39,498 bases of DNA, taken from positions 1 to 39,498 of the forward strand of contig NZ_CAIP01000021.1 in NCBI RefSeq assembly GCF_000297435.1, read 5' to 3'. Positions 7,271 through 17,036 of the stretch are shown here, piece by piece. The notes under the pieces were generated by a model. It saw nothing but the letters and a program-made list of their open reading frames with translations, had not been told where the DNA came from and ran no database searches. This DNA comes from Microcystis sp. T1-4 (GTDB taxonomy: Bacteria > Cyanobacteriota > Cyanobacteriia > Cyanobacteriales > Microcystaceae). Every line of letters begins with the position of its first letter. The first letter of the stretch is position 1. A program made the translations under genes and the position numbers.

Positions 7271-9286
7271 ATGACATTTTCTGCCAAGAAAACCCGTGCC
7301 GTTGCCCTACGCAATTACTTTTCCCCCTTTGGCAACAAGTTGGTGCAGTCGGGCTATATCGGTGCCGACCAAATGCAACAGGCCCTAGTGGAAACACGGA
7401 AATCGGGACGATCGCTAGTAGAAATATTACAACAACTAACCGGGCGCCCTTTGCCCCCAGATTTGCAGCGACAGTATAAGAAAAATCAGTTATTTGAATT
7501 AAAAATTCTCTACGGAGTCGAATCGATCGACCCCGAATTAACCGATGTGGATGAAATGGAAATAGCGCGATTGATCGACTCTTTGATTCCGATCGATCTT
7601 TGTCGTCGCTATCGTCTCATCCCCCTGCGAAAGATCGAAGGGGAGCCGGCTGCGATTTTGATAGCCATGGTCGATCCCGACAACCTCGAGGCTTCCGACG
7701 ATATTAACCGCATTCTCCGCCCCAGGGATTTAGGTTTACAGCGTTTGGTGATTACCGGCGAGGACTATGAAAGATTACTGGAAAAATTCCATCGGGCCCA
7801 ATCGGAACTAGACCAGGAAAAAGCCCGACTGCAAAAAGAAAAAGAACTGGAAAAACTCTCGGATCTGACCGATATTGTCGGCAATATTGAGGTGGCCTCC
7901 AGTGCGGCTAACGATGAAGCGGCCGATGATCTCGGGGAAGGGGAGGCTAATCAGGCCCCCGTCATCAACCTGGTCAATAAAATTCTAGCTAAGGCCCTAC
8001 AGGAAGGATCCTCGGATATTCACATCGAACCCCAAGAAGAATTCCTGAAAATTCGCTTTCGCAAAGATGGAGTTCTTCATCAAGCTTTTGATCCACTGCC
8101 GAAAAAAATTACCCCGGCGGTCACTGCCCGTTTTAAAATCATGGCCGATCTCGATATCGCCGAACGTCGTCTTCCCCAAGATGGTAAAATTCGGCGGATC
8201 TATCAAGGGCGGAAAGTGGATTTTCGGGTTAATACCCTGCCCAGTCGCTACGGGGAAAAAGTCTGTTTACGGATTCTCGACAACTCGGCCACCCAGTTGG
8301 GTTTAGATAAACTAATCACCGATCAAAAAACCCTGCAAATCGTCCGAGATATGGCTAGTCGTCCCTTTGGTCTGTTGCTGGTGACAGGCCCGACCGGTTC
8401 GGGGAAATCCACCACTTTATACTCGGTCTTAGCGGAAAGAAATTACCCCGGAGTTAATATTAATACCGCCGAGGACCCGATCGAATATTCTCTACCGGGT
8501 ATCACCCAGGTGCAGGTAATTCGGGAAAAGGGCATGGATTTCGCCTCGATTCTCCGGGCCTTCCTGCGACAAGATCCGGATGTGATTCTGGTGGGAGAAA
8601 CTAGGGATAAGGAAACGGCTAAAACAGCGATCGAGGCCGCCCTAACCGGTCACTTGGTCCTAACTACCCTACACACCAACGATGCCGCAGGTGCGATCGC
8701 TCGTCTCGACGAGATGGGGGTTGAACCGTTTATGATTTCTGGTTCCCTCTTGGGAGTCTTGGCCCAGCGTCTCGTGCGCCGCGTCTGTACTGAGTGCCGA
8801 GTCGCCTATCACCCCGGTCAAGGGGAATTGGCCCGTTTCGGTCTTGCCGCGGCCAATGAACGGGAAGTGACCTTTTATAAGGCTAATACCCTGACCCTAG
8901 AGGAAATTCAACAGGCGCGAAAACAGGGTAATCTTTGTCCCAAATGTAGCGGCAGCGGTTATAAAGGTCGCGTCGGGGTCTATGAGGTAATGCAGAATAG
9001 TGAACGACTGCAGCAGTTAATTAACCAAGGGGCAACCACCGATCGCATTAAGGAGGCGGCCGTCGACGAGGGCATGGTGACACTCCTCGCCTATAGTTTA
9101 AATCTGGTGCGCGAGGGTTACACCACCCTCGAAGAGGTGGAACGGGTGACATTTACCGATTCTGGTCTGGAATCGGAACTAAAAGCCAAACGTAAAAGCG
9201 GTTTAATCTGTCGTGGTTGTCGCGCCGAACTACAACCAGAATGGCTCGATTGTCCCTATTGTATGACACCGCGATTTAGTGATTAA
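7271..9286 (+). CDS. pilB: Type IV pilus assembly ATPase PilB
   Basis: Cytoplasmic extension motor of the type IV pilus, 671 aa, the GspE/PilB hexameric ATPase needed for motility and DNA uptake in cyanobacteria. It has an N-terminal MshEN-like domain (about 40-170), a charged coiled linker (about 170-200), Walker A GPTGSGKST near residue 375, Asp box and Walker B DPDVILVGETRD near 434, and His box HLVLTTLHTNDA. The usual zinc tetracysteine is present (CTEC near 506, CPKC near 556). Unusually for PilB outside cyanobacteria, there is a second C-terminal zinc-ribbon-like motif, CRGC near 647 and CPYC near 660. It is followed by pilT and pilC in the order known from Synechocystis. Confidence 0.96.
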   Translation: MTFSAKKTRAVALRNYFSPFGNKLVQSGYIGADQMQQALVETRKSGRSLVEILQQLTGRPLPPDLQRQYKKNQLFELKILYGVESIDPELTDVDEMEIARLIDSLIPIDLCRRYRLIPLRKIEGEPAAILIAMVDPDNLEASDDINRILRPRDLGLQRLVITGEDYERLLEKFHRAQSELDQEKARLQKEKELEKLSDLTDIVGNIEVASSAANDEAADDLGEGEANQAPVINLVNKILAKALQEGSSDIHIEPQEEFLKIRFRKDGVLHQAFDPLPKKITPAVTARFKIMADLDIAERRLPQDGKIRRIYQGRKVDFRVNTLPSRYGEKVCLRILDNSATQLGLDKLITDQKTLQIVRDMASRPFGLLLVTGPTGSGKSTTLYSVLAERNYPGVNINTAEDPIEYSLPGITQVQVIREKGMDFASILRAFLRQDPDVILVGETRDKETAKTAIEAALTGHLVLTTLHTNDAAGAIARLDEMGVEPFMISGSLLGVLAQRLVRRVCTECRVAYHPGQGELARFGLAAANEREVTFYKANTLTLEEIQQARKQGNLCPKCSGSGYKGRVGVYEVMQNSERLQQLINQGATTDRIKEAAVDEGMVTLLAYSLNLVREGYTTLEEVERVTFTDSGLESELKAKRKSGLICRGCRAELQPEWLDCPYCMTPRFSD

Positions 9287-9296
9287 GACAGTTTTT

Positions 9297-9411
9297 CAGT
9301 TATCGGTTATCGGTTATCAGTGATCAGATTTGAGTTTTAACTAAGGAGTATTAAGTGAGTAGTCTTAAATAGCACTTTCCTAATGTCTGTTCACTGGTTA
9401 CTGTTCACTGA
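9297..9411 (+). repeat. Two-part repeat: TTATCGG/TTATCAG array plus TTACTGTTCACTGA tail
   Basis: The pilB-pilT spacer holds degenerate copies of CAGTTAT (9297-9327) and, about 60 bp on, the sequence TTCACTGGTTACTGTTCACTGA (from 9390). The same array-plus-tail pattern recurs at 10576-10733, 14634-14707, 16968-17033 and 34292-34330. Confidence 0.8.
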
Positions 9412-9438
9412 TTTTACCTTATAGATGGGGTTTAACCT

Positions 9439-10539
9439 ATGGAATTAATGATCGAAGATTTAATGGAACAATTGGTCGAGATGGGCGGTTCCGATATGCA
9501 CATTCAGTCCGGGGCGCCGGTCTATTTTCGTATTAGTGGCAAACTGTCCCCGATTAATGAAGAATCTTTAACCCCGCAAGATTGTCAGAAATTGATTTTT
9601 AGTATGCTCAATAATACCCAAAGAAAAGAGTTAGAGCAGAATTGGGAATTAGACTGTTCCTACGGGGTGAAGGGATTGGCAAGATTTAGGGTCAATGTTT
9701 ATAAAGAAAGGGGGGCTTATGCCGCTTGTTTAAGGGCTTTGTCCTCTAAAATTCCTAACTTTGAACAATTAAATTTACCAGCAATAGTCCGAGAATTATC
9801 GGAAAGACCGAGGGGATTAATTCTCGTAACTGGGCAAACAGGTTCAGGTAAAACTACCACTTTAGCGGCAATTTTAGACTTAATTAATAGAACCAGATCT
9901 GAACATATTTTAACTGTAGAAGACCCAATTGAATACGTTTTTCCTAATATAAAAAGCCTGTTTCACCAACGACAAAAAGGAGAAGATACCAAGAGTTTTG
10001 CTAACGCTTTAAGGGCAGCTTTGCGGGAAGATCCTGATATTATCCTTGTGGGAGAAATGCGGGATTTAGAAACAATTAGTTTGGCGATCACGGCGGCAGA
10101 AACCGGTCACTTAGTCTTGGGAACCCTACACACTAGCTCGGCAGCGGGAACAGTGGATCGGATTATTGACGTTTTCCCCGCTAACCAACAGGCACAAATT
10201 CGCGCCATGTTATCCAACTCTTTACTAGCAGTTTTTAGTCAAAACCTAGTCAAGAAAAAAAATCCTAAACCGGGGGAATTTGGCCGGGCAATGGTACAGG
10301 AAATCATGGTGGTAACTCCAGCGATTGCCAACCTAATTCGCGAAGGAAAAGCCCCCCAAATCTACTCAGCCATTCAAACGGGAATGAAGTTAGGAATGCA
10401 AACCATGGAACAGGGATTAGCTAATTTAGTTGTTAGGGGTGTTGTCTCTTTGGAAGAGGCAATTTCTAAAAGTGGTAAACCCGATGAATTACAACGTCTG
10501 GTCGCTGGGGCCAGCGTTAACGCTAAAGCCCGGATTTAA
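9439..10539 (+). CDS. pilT: Type IV pilus retraction ATPase PilT
   Basis: Retraction motor of the type IV pilus, 366 aa, close to the family norm. Visible motifs are the N-terminal GGSDMHIQSG stretch, Walker A GQTGSGKTT near residue 132, the Asp box and Walker B region REDPDIILVGEMRDLET near 197, the His box HLVLGTLHTSSA, and the PilT-type retraction motif near 292 in the form AIANLIREGK (usually AIRNLIREGK). There is no zinc tetracysteine, which separates it from PilB. Base composition is similar to its neighbours. It lies between pilB and pilC with repeat arrays on both sides. Confidence 0.96.
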   Translation: MELMIEDLMEQLVEMGGSDMHIQSGAPVYFRISGKLSPINEESLTPQDCQKLIFSMLNNTQRKELEQNWELDCSYGVKGLARFRVNVYKERGAYAACLRALSSKIPNFEQLNLPAIVRELSERPRGLILVTGQTGSGKTTTLAAILDLINRTRSEHILTVEDPIEYVFPNIKSLFHQRQKGEDTKSFANALRAALREDPDIILVGEMRDLETISLAITAAETGHLVLGTLHTSSAAGTVDRIIDVFPANQQAQIRAMLSNSLLAVFSQNLVKKKNPKPGEFGRAMVQEIMVVTPAIANLIREGKAPQIYSAIQTGMKLGMQTMEQGLANLVVRGVVSLEEAISKSGKPDELQRLVAGASVNAKARI

Positions 10540-10575
10540 TAACAAATAGTAACCTTTAAGCGTTCGTCAGCCCCT

Positions 10576-10733
10576 ATCAGTTATCAGTGAACAGTAATCA
10601 GTGAAAAGAAAGTACCGAAGTTTTCACTTAACACTATCTACCCACTTAAAACTCCAATCTGATAACTGATAACTGATAACTGATAACTGATAACTGATAA
10701 CTGATAACTGATAACTGATAACTGATAACTGAT
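10576..10733 (-). repeat. Two-part repeat: CAGTGAACAGTAATCAGTGA plus long CTGATAA array
   Basis: 10576-10605 holds the reverse-oriented tail of the family; 10659-10733 is an uninterrupted array of about ten CTGATAA heptamers. The array stops 7 bp before the pilC ATG at 10741, so it occupies the place where a ribosome-binding site would normally be. Confidence 0.95.
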
Positions 10734-10740
10734 TTGTCCT

Positions 10741-11955
10741 ATGCCTACTTTTGTCGCACAAGTTAAAAACAGATATGGAAAAGTTTTCCAAGAGAAAATT
10801 GAGGCCATGTCTCCCGAGCAGGCCCGGAGGATACTGAAGACAAAATATGCTGCCGTCGGTAAAATCAAAAAACTGGGGGGAGAGATCGATCTTTCCAGTT
10901 TAGAGTTGATGTTCTCCAGCATTTCCATCAAAGATAAAGCGGTTTTTTCCCGTCAATTTTCGGTGATGATTAATGCTGGTGTGGCGATTGTGAGATGTTT
11001 GGGAGTTTTGGGGGATCAATGCGGTAATCCCAAGATGAAAAAAGCCCTACAAGCGATTAGTGCTGAGGTACAGCAAGGCAGTCCGTTATCGGAAGCGATG
11101 GCCAAACATCCCGAATGTTTTGATGAACTTTATATCAGTATGATCGAAGCTGGAGAGACGGGGGGGGTACTTGATGAAGTGCTGAACCGTCTCTCGAAAC
11201 TTTTGGAAGATATGGCCCGCTTGAAAAACCAGATTAAATCAGCGATGACCTATCCGGTAGCGGTGGGAATTTTGGCGATAATTGTGTTTTTCGGGATGAC
11301 CATCTTTTTAATTCCCGTGTTTGCCAAAATTTTCACCGATTTAAACGTGCCACTACCAGCTTTAACGCAATTTATGCTCTTTTTAAGTGGTGTGATGCGT
11401 AGTTGGTTGATTTTAATTCCGATTGTCACCATTACTGCCACGGTTTTTTTACTGCGTCGCTATTACAAAACCCCGATGGGTCGTCTGCAAATTGACCGGT
11501 TTTTCCTTAAAATGCCTCTTTTTGGTGATTTGAATGAAAAATCAGCTGTGGCTAGATTTTGCCGGGTTTTTGGGACTCTGACCCGTTCTGGTGTCCCGAT
11601 TTTGAGTTCCCTTGATATCGTTTGTAATACGGTGGGGAATCAGGTAATTGCCAATGCGATCTCTGGTGCCAAGGCGGAAATTCAGCAGGGGGGAATGATG
11701 AGTTTGGCTCTACAAAAAGCCAATGTTTTCCCAGCTTTGGCAATTCAAATGATTAGTATTGGGGAGGAAACGGGAGAATTAGATGCCATGATGATGAAAG
11801 TGGCGGATTTCTACGAAGATGAGGTGGAACAGGCCGTTAAAGCTTTAACCAGTATCATTGAACCCTTGATGATGGTCGGTATTGCCGGGATGGTGGGAAC
11901 TATTCTTTTGTCTATGTACTTGCCCATGTTTAAAATCTTCGATGCCTTGGGATAA
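10741..11955 (+). CDS. pilC: Type IV pilus inner-membrane platform protein PilC
   Basis: Polytopic platform protein (GspF/PilC) coupling PilB and PilT rotation to pilin assembly, 404 aa. It has two T2SF domains: the first around 70-190 (FSRQFSVMINAGVAIVRCLGVLG, GGVLDEVLNRLS), the second around 270-395 (FCRVFGTLTRSGVPILSSLDIV, ISIGEETGELDAMM). Membrane segments lie near 175-198, 222-242 and 373-395. The ATG lies almost directly against a CTGATAA tandem array and has no evident Shine-Dalgarno, so translation may rely on coupling or on an unusual leader. It is the last gene of the pilB-pilT-pilC set. Confidence 0.95.
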   Translation: MPTFVAQVKNRYGKVFQEKIEAMSPEQARRILKTKYAAVGKIKKLGGEIDLSSLELMFSSISIKDKAVFSRQFSVMINAGVAIVRCLGVLGDQCGNPKMKKALQAISAEVQQGSPLSEAMAKHPECFDELYISMIEAGETGGVLDEVLNRLSKLLEDMARLKNQIKSAMTYPVAVGILAIIVFFGMTIFLIPVFAKIFTDLNVPLPALTQFMLFLSGVMRSWLILIPIVTITATVFLLRRYYKTPMGRLQIDRFFLKMPLFGDLNEKSAVARFCRVFGTLTRSGVPILSSLDIVCNTVGNQVIANAISGAKAEIQQGGMMSLALQKANVFPALAIQMISIGEETGELDAMMMKVADFYEDEVEQAVKALTSIIEPLMMVGIAGMVGTILLSMYLPMFKIFDALG

Positions 11956-11977
11956 GTTTAGAGGAATGAGGACAGGC

Positions 11978-11998
11978 AACTTTTTGCCGCAAACCCTA
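11978..11998 (-). repeat. Partial copy of the TAGGGTTTGCGGCAAAAAG repeat
   Basis: Read on the minus strand, this starts with TAGGGTTTGCGGCAAAAAG and agrees with 39450-39470 at the window end over 21 bases. It abuts the stop codon of the radical SAM gene at 12000. Confidence 0.8.
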
Positions 11999-11999
11999 G

Positions 12000-14570
12000 T
12001 TAAGTCCCTAAAATCAAGCGCTGACGGTGAAAATTAAGCAGCGAAATTTCTTGGCCAGAAACCCGTTCTAACATCTCGACGATATGATCGGGCTGCAGTA
12101 AAGTGCCATCATTGCGACAACTGCCCACATAGCACAAAACGGCTTCTTTGTCAACAGTTTTTAACTCTAATTCATATAATTGTTCTCGCAGATTAATCGT
12201 GACTTTTTTGCCGGATTTGGTGGTTTTTTCCCGTTCCATCACCGTTGCTTGCTTAATTGCCTCGAGCCAATTTTGCCACTGTTGGCAGTCAATTCCCTCG
12301 CTATTAAAAGTGAGCAAATACTCGGCTTTTTCTAACAAACGGGTGGCAGCAGGAGCATTTAAGGGAATTTCTTCCACCTGATAAACCGGCAAATCTGCGG
12401 GTAATTGCGCGCTTAACTGTTGTTTAAAAGTCTCTAAATCGATTACTTTTGTCAATTCAAAATCGACAATCTCACCGCTACTGGTTGCTCCCAAGGATAA
12501 AGCATTAGCGATCGAAATGCGCGGACCGGGGTGAAATCCACCAGTAAAGGAAATAGGAATAGCAGCCCGACGGACGACGCGATCAAATAAACGCACCAGA
12601 TCCAAGTGGCTAACTAGGGCCATTTCGCCAATTTTGCCAAACCAAACCCGAATTCTTTGGGCGCGTTCTTGATTGGGTTGAAAATGTCCGGCAAAAGCGG
12701 GAATCGCAGGCGCTTCAATGACGATATTATGGCCAAAATCGACGCTACAAACGCCACAATGGGAACAACCCTCAAAAGAACAATCGGGAACCGTTGCCGC
12801 GTCTAGGGCGCGTTTTAAGTCCTCCTCTAGCCATTTTTTATCGATACCGGTATCCAGATGATCCCAGGGCAAAGGACGCTCTAAAATATCTTTGTCTGTA
12901 TCGGCAAAAATATTCCATTCTCCCTGTTCTACCTGACGATATTTCCAAGTTAAACCGGATTCTTCGATCGCCTGTGACCATGCTTGATAGGCTTTTTCTG
13001 TATTATCCCACCAAGCATCCATCCCCGCTCCCAATTGCCAAGCACGCAGCACCACTTTCCCTAAACTTCTGTCACCGCGACCGATAAAATCTTCCATGGC
13101 CGAGATGCGGACATCGGTATAATTGACTTTTACCCCTCTCATACCCTGGAATTCCTGTTTTAATAACTCCTGTTTGCGGATAAATTCGGCCGTGGAGACG
13201 GAATGCCACTGGAAGGGGGTATGGGGTTTAGGCGTAAAATTCGAGATAGTTAGGGTAAAATCGAGGGGTTTCCGCTTCGGTAAACGACATTCCCGACGCA
13301 ACCAGCGCACCGTTTCCACGATACCGATGACATCCACATCGGTTTCCCCCGGCAAACCGATCATAAAATAGAGTTTGACCTTATCCCAACCCTGTTCGAC
13401 GGCAGTTTTTATCCCTCTGAGTAATTCTTCGTTGGTTAACCCTTTGTTAATTACATCGCGCATTCGTTGGGTTCCCGCTTCCGGTGCAAAGGTTAAACCC
13501 GATTGACGATTGCCCCCAATTATGTTAGCAATATTTTCGTCAAAGCGATCGACTCTTTGACTGGGTAAGGATAGAGATATATTCTCATTCTGGAGACGGT
13601 TTTTAATCTCCATACCCACGGCAGGTAAAGCTAGATAATCGGAGCAACTGAGAGATAATAAGGAAAATTCGTTATATCCTGTCGCTCGCATTCCTTTTTC
13701 AATCGATTCGATGACTGCTTCCGGTTGCACATCCCGCGCGGGACGGGTTAACATCCCCGGTTGACAAAAACGACATCCCCGAGTGCAACCGCGACGAATT
13801 TCCACCACCAGGCGATCGTGAACCGTTTCCACGAAGGGAACTAAACCGATAGAATAGGCTGGGATAGGAGTGGCTACCCGGCGTAAAATTCTTTGCGGTA
13901 CATCGTCACGATTGGGGATAACTGCACCGATTGGGGTGACATCGTAGAAACGGGGGACATATACCCCCGGAATTTGGGCTAAATCTAGTAATAGTTCTTC
14001 TTTGCTTAGATTAGCTAGTTTACCTTCTTCTAAAATTAAACCGATTTCTGGCAATAATTCTTCGCCATCACCGAGGGCGATAAAATCAAAAAAGTCGGCG
14101 TAGGGTTCGGGGTTAGAGGTGGCAGTTTGTCCCCCAGCAAAAATTAGCGGATAGTTACCCGAGTCTCTTGCTCTCCAAGTCAAGGGAATTGCCGCTAGGT
14201 CGAGCATTTCTAAAATATTGGTGGCTCCTAGCTCGTAACTGAGACTAAAACCCAGAATATCAAAATCGGTGAGGCAACGACGGGATTCTAGGGCAAATAG
14301 GGGGGTTTTTGTCTGTTTGAGTTTTTGGGCTAAATCCGGTGCGGGTAGATAAGTGCGATCGCAAAGTTGGCGGGGTTGAGCATTGAGGATATTGTAGAGG
14401 ATAATATGGCCGAGGTTAGATGCCCCCACTTCGTACACTTCCGGATAGGTTAACACCCAACGAACCACAGCACTTGCCCATTCTTTATGTTTAGCACCTA
14501 ACTCGTTGCCCAAATAACGCGCCGGTCGAAAAATGTCGGGGGTAAGCAGTTGGTCTAAAGCAATAGTCAC
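12000..14570 (-). CDS. Fused radical SAM (TIGR03960) / DUF2344 (TIGR03936) protein
   Basis: An 856-aa protein. The N-terminal part (about 1-230) has a B12-binding-like Rossmann region; the radical SAM core follows, with the CxxxCxxC cluster motif in RRGCTRGCRFCQPG near residue 265 and later FAPEAGTQRMRDVINKG. The C-terminal 220 residues (from about RIRVWFGKIGEMALVSHLDLVRLFDRV) match the DUF2344/TIGR03936 domain pattern. A Cys-rich linker (CSFEGCSHCGVC) lies between and may hold a second iron-sulfur site. Such fusions are widespread in bacteria, often near rng/rne, and are thought to modify RNA or protein, but the reaction is not known to me. The stop codon lies against a dispersed repeat. Confidence 0.88.
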   Translation of the reverse strand: MTIALDQLLTPDIFRPARYLGNELGAKHKEWASAVVRWVLTYPEVYEVGASNLGHIILYNILNAQPRQLCDRTYLPAPDLAQKLKQTKTPLFALESRRCLTDFDILGFSLSYELGATNILEMLDLAAIPLTWRARDSGNYPLIFAGGQTATSNPEPYADFFDFIALGDGEELLPEIGLILEEGKLANLSKEELLLDLAQIPGVYVPRFYDVTPIGAVIPNRDDVPQRILRRVATPIPAYSIGLVPFVETVHDRLVVEIRRGCTRGCRFCQPGMLTRPARDVQPEAVIESIEKGMRATGYNEFSLLSLSCSDYLALPAVGMEIKNRLQNENISLSLPSQRVDRFDENIANIIGGNRQSGLTFAPEAGTQRMRDVINKGLTNEELLRGIKTAVEQGWDKVKLYFMIGLPGETDVDVIGIVETVRWLRRECRLPKRKPLDFTLTISNFTPKPHTPFQWHSVSTAEFIRKQELLKQEFQGMRGVKVNYTDVRISAMEDFIGRGDRSLGKVVLRAWQLGAGMDAWWDNTEKAYQAWSQAIEESGLTWKYRQVEQGEWNIFADTDKDILERPLPWDHLDTGIDKKWLEEDLKRALDAATVPDCSFEGCSHCGVCSVDFGHNIVIEAPAIPAFAGHFQPNQERAQRIRVWFGKIGEMALVSHLDLVRLFDRVVRRAAIPISFTGGFHPGPRISIANALSLGATSSGEIVDFELTKVIDLETFKQQLSAQLPADLPVYQVEEIPLNAPAATRLLEKAEYLLTFNSEGIDCQQWQNWLEAIKQATVMEREKTTKSGKKVTINLREQLYELELKTVDKEAVLCYVGSCRNDGTLLQPDHIVEMLERVSGQEISLLNFHRQRLILGT

Positions 14571-14633
14571 GGCAATCTACCTCAGATATCGTCAGCAATG
14601 GGTGCTTTTCTACTATAGCAGCCAGAATCGAGT

Positions 14634-14707
14634 CAGTTATCAGTTATCAGTTATCAGTTATCAGTTATCAGAGTTCAGTTCACTGATTACTGTTTACTGT
14701 TCACTGA
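14634..14707 (+). repeat. Two-part repeat: CAGTTAT array joined to TTACTG/TTCACTGA tail
   Basis: About five CAGTTAT heptamers run directly into a tail that contains CACTGATTACTGTTTACTG and ends TTCACTGA. It lies in the divergent spacer between the radical SAM and lipid ABC ATPase genes. Confidence 0.92.
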
Positions 14708-14768
14708 AAATACTTCCCACTTCCCCATCTCCCTAAAATTCCAGAGGTTATAAGATAATTAAGCGACG

Positions 14769-15551
14769 ATGAAAGAACCGTTAATTGAATTGAGAGGAGT
14801 ATCGAAAAGATTCGGGGATAATGTTATTCTCGATGGTTTAGATTTAACCATTTATCGAGGGGAGGCCCTGGTAATTATCGGGCCGTCGGGAACGGGAAAA
14901 TCGACGGTTTTACGGTTAATTGCGGGATTAACGGGGATAAATGGCGGAGAAATTCGTATTAAAGGTCAATTGCGTCAGGGATTGCTAGAAGATGGTCGAG
15001 AAGCGATGCGAACTTCCTTAGTTTTTCAACAAACGGCCCTGTTTGATTCTCTCACCGTCGGGGAAAATGTCGGTTTTTATCTTTATGAACAAACTAAGTT
15101 AAAAAAAGCCAGAATTAGGGAATTAGTGGAAAAAAGCCTGGAAATGGTCGGTTTACAGGGAATTAGTGACCTTTATCCTTCGGAACTATCGGGGGGAATG
15201 CGTAAACGGGTGGCTTTTGCCCGCGCTATTATCACTAATCCCGATAATCCGTCCGATAATCCCGAATTACTGCTGTATGATGAACCTACCGCCGGATTAG
15301 ACCCGATAGCTTCCACAATTATCGAGGATCTAGTGCGGACTCTCCATGAAAAATCGGGGTCTGCGAACACTTATGTGATGGTTTCTCACCAACAAAGTAC
15401 CATCCGACGCACCGCCGATCGAGTAGTATTTCTCTATCAGGGAAAAGTGCAATGGCAGGGATTAGTGGCAGATATCGATCGTACCGATCATCCCATGATC
15501 CGGCAATTTTTTAGCGCCAGCATTGAAGGCCCGATTAGGACAATCGTTTAA
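14769..15551 (+). CDS. ABC transporter ATPase, Mla/TGD3-like lipid transport
   Basis: A 260-aa nucleotide-binding subunit of the MlaF/TGD3 group, which powers phospholipid or glycolipid movement between envelope membranes. Walker A is GPSGTGKST (about 38-46), Q-loop FQQTALFDSLTVGENV, signature LSGGMRKRVAFARAI (about 140), Walker B LLLYDEPTAGLDP (about 167) and the H-loop MVSHQQ. The LSGGMRKRV form and the ALFDSLTV context are typical of Mla ATPases. The next gene, 46 bp downstream, is an MCE/MlaD protein, which confirms the system. The permease partner is not in the window; in cyanobacteria it is often encoded elsewhere. Confidence 0.9.
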   Translation: MKEPLIELRGVSKRFGDNVILDGLDLTIYRGEALVIIGPSGTGKSTVLRLIAGLTGINGGEIRIKGQLRQGLLEDGREAMRTSLVFQQTALFDSLTVGENVGFYLYEQTKLKKARIRELVEKSLEMVGLQGISDLYPSELSGGMRKRVAFARAIITNPDNPSDNPELLLYDEPTAGLDPIASTIIEDLVRTLHEKSGSANTYVMVSHQQSTIRRTADRVVFLYQGKVQWQGLVADIDRTDHPMIRQFFSASIEGPIRTIV

Positions 15552-15597
15552 GCTAGATTAAGCTAAATTAAGAACTATCGAGAATGAGAGAAAAATC

Positions 15598-16929
15598 ATG
15601 CAGAGTTCGCGAGCTTTACGGGAAGGAAGACTGGGTTTATTTGCCCTAGGCGGATTATTGGTCTTTGGGGCGCTCGCTATCTGGGTTCGCGGGGGAGGAT
15701 TTGGTCAAAGAACCTATCAATTAATCTTCGAGTTTGCTGACGTGGAAGGGTTACAAGTCGGGGCGCCGGTACGTTTTCGCGGGGTGAGAGTGGGAAGAAT
15801 TACGAGTTTTATCCCGGGGAGTAATCAAGTGGAAGTTATTGCCGAAATCGCTTCTGCTACCTTAGTTATGCCTAGGAAGGTAACTGTTACTACCAATCTT
15901 TCCGGATTAATTGGGGAGGCAGCCATCGATATTACTCCCTTAGTTTCTTTAAGTGCTGAGGCCAAAAATCTCGACCCTCTGGGTCTCGACTGTGATCAAC
16001 AGCTAATTCTCTGCAATAATAGCCGTTTACAGGGGACAACAGGAACACAATTAATGTCTAGTGTTGGTCGTTTAGTGGATACTTTTACCAGTCCTGAATT
16101 TGTGGGTAATCTCAATGATGTCACCAAAAATACCGCTATAGCAGCCAAAAAAATCGCCCGTTTATCCGATGATACCTCCCAGACTATCCGTAATGCTCAA
16201 AGAGAACTCTCTCGTCTATCCTTGGAATTAGCTGCCACCAGTCGCTCGGTCACTAATACAGCTAATAATGCCTCCCGTTTTATCAATACTTTAGATAGTA
16301 CCGTGCAGGAAAACCGCAGTCAAATCAGCAGAACTTTTCAACAATCTTCCCAATTAGTCGCTAATATCAATGCTGTTCTCAGCGAAAATCGCGGACAAAT
16401 TGTTGATACTCTCGGTAATATTAATCAAGCTAGTTTAGGTATTGGTAGTCTCGCTAATAATCTCAATAATACCGCCCTGAGGTTGAATGCAGGTTTAGAT
16501 GAAATTGATACTAAACAAGTAATGCAAAATATCGAGACTATTTTAAATAATGCGGTGGAAACATCGAATAATTTACGAGAAATTACTAAAACTATTAACG
16601 ATCCTGCTACAATAGTCGTACTGCAAAAAACTCTTGAATCCGCTAGGGTGACTTTTGAAAATACTCAAAAAATCACCTCCGATATCGATGAGTTAATCGG
16701 TGATCCCCAATTTCGCGAGAATTTAAGACGTTTAATCGATGGCTTAAGTAATCTGCTTTCTTCCGGGGAACAATTAGAATATAATTTGCGTATCGCTCAA
16801 ACTTTAGATACCATGACTCAAGAGTTAGCTAAACAAAAAGTTTTGACCATCTCTCGACCTTTAAATCCTCAGCAAATGCAACTCTATCCCCAAGTTATCG
16901 TTCAACAAACCCCCACCGGTGAAAAATGA
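15598..16929 (+). CDS. MCE/MlaD family lipid-binding protein (TGD2-like)
   Basis: A 443-aa membrane-anchored MCE protein. One N-terminal transmembrane helix (about 14-31, LGLFALGGLLVFGALAIWV) is followed by a single MCE domain (about 38-115: YQLIFEFADVEGLQVGAPVRFRGVRVGRI, then TVTTNLSGLIGEAAIDI). The long C-terminal part (about 150-420) is Asn/Ser/Thr-rich amphipathic helix without further MCE domains, suited to a periplasmic coiled-coil tube like that of other single-MCE proteins. It presumably forms a hexamer that binds lipid and acts with the ATPase just upstream, as TGD2 does with TGD3 in chloroplasts. The intergenic distance suggests one operon. Confidence 0.9.
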   Translation: MQSSRALREGRLGLFALGGLLVFGALAIWVRGGGFGQRTYQLIFEFADVEGLQVGAPVRFRGVRVGRITSFIPGSNQVEVIAEIASATLVMPRKVTVTTNLSGLIGEAAIDITPLVSLSAEAKNLDPLGLDCDQQLILCNNSRLQGTTGTQLMSSVGRLVDTFTSPEFVGNLNDVTKNTAIAAKKIARLSDDTSQTIRNAQRELSRLSLELAATSRSVTNTANNASRFINTLDSTVQENRSQISRTFQQSSQLVANINAVLSENRGQIVDTLGNINQASLGIGSLANNLNNTALRLNAGLDEIDTKQVMQNIETILNNAVETSNNLREITKTINDPATIVVLQKTLESARVTFENTQKITSDIDELIGDPQFRENLRRLIDGLSNLLSSGEQLEYNLRIAQTLDTMTQELAKQKVLTISRPLNPQQMQLYPQVIVQQTPTGEK

Positions 16930-16967
16930 CAAAACAGCACAATTCAATAGATTTTCATGGATCATTC

Positions 16968-17033
16968 AACAGTAATCAGTGAACTGAAAACTCACATCTG
17001 ATAACTGATAACTGATAACTGATAACTGATAAT
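16968..17033 (-). repeat. Two-part repeat before wecB
   Basis: The tail form (AACAGTAATCAGTGAACTGA) is followed by about five CTGATAA heptamers (16998-17033) that end 3 bp before the ATG of the epimerase gene. Confidence 0.92.
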
Positions 17034-17036
17034 AAT

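Noticed and set aside
10659..10733. Long regular array that could be taken for a CRISPR
   Set aside because: The 7-bp units are contiguous with no spacers and no cas genes are present.
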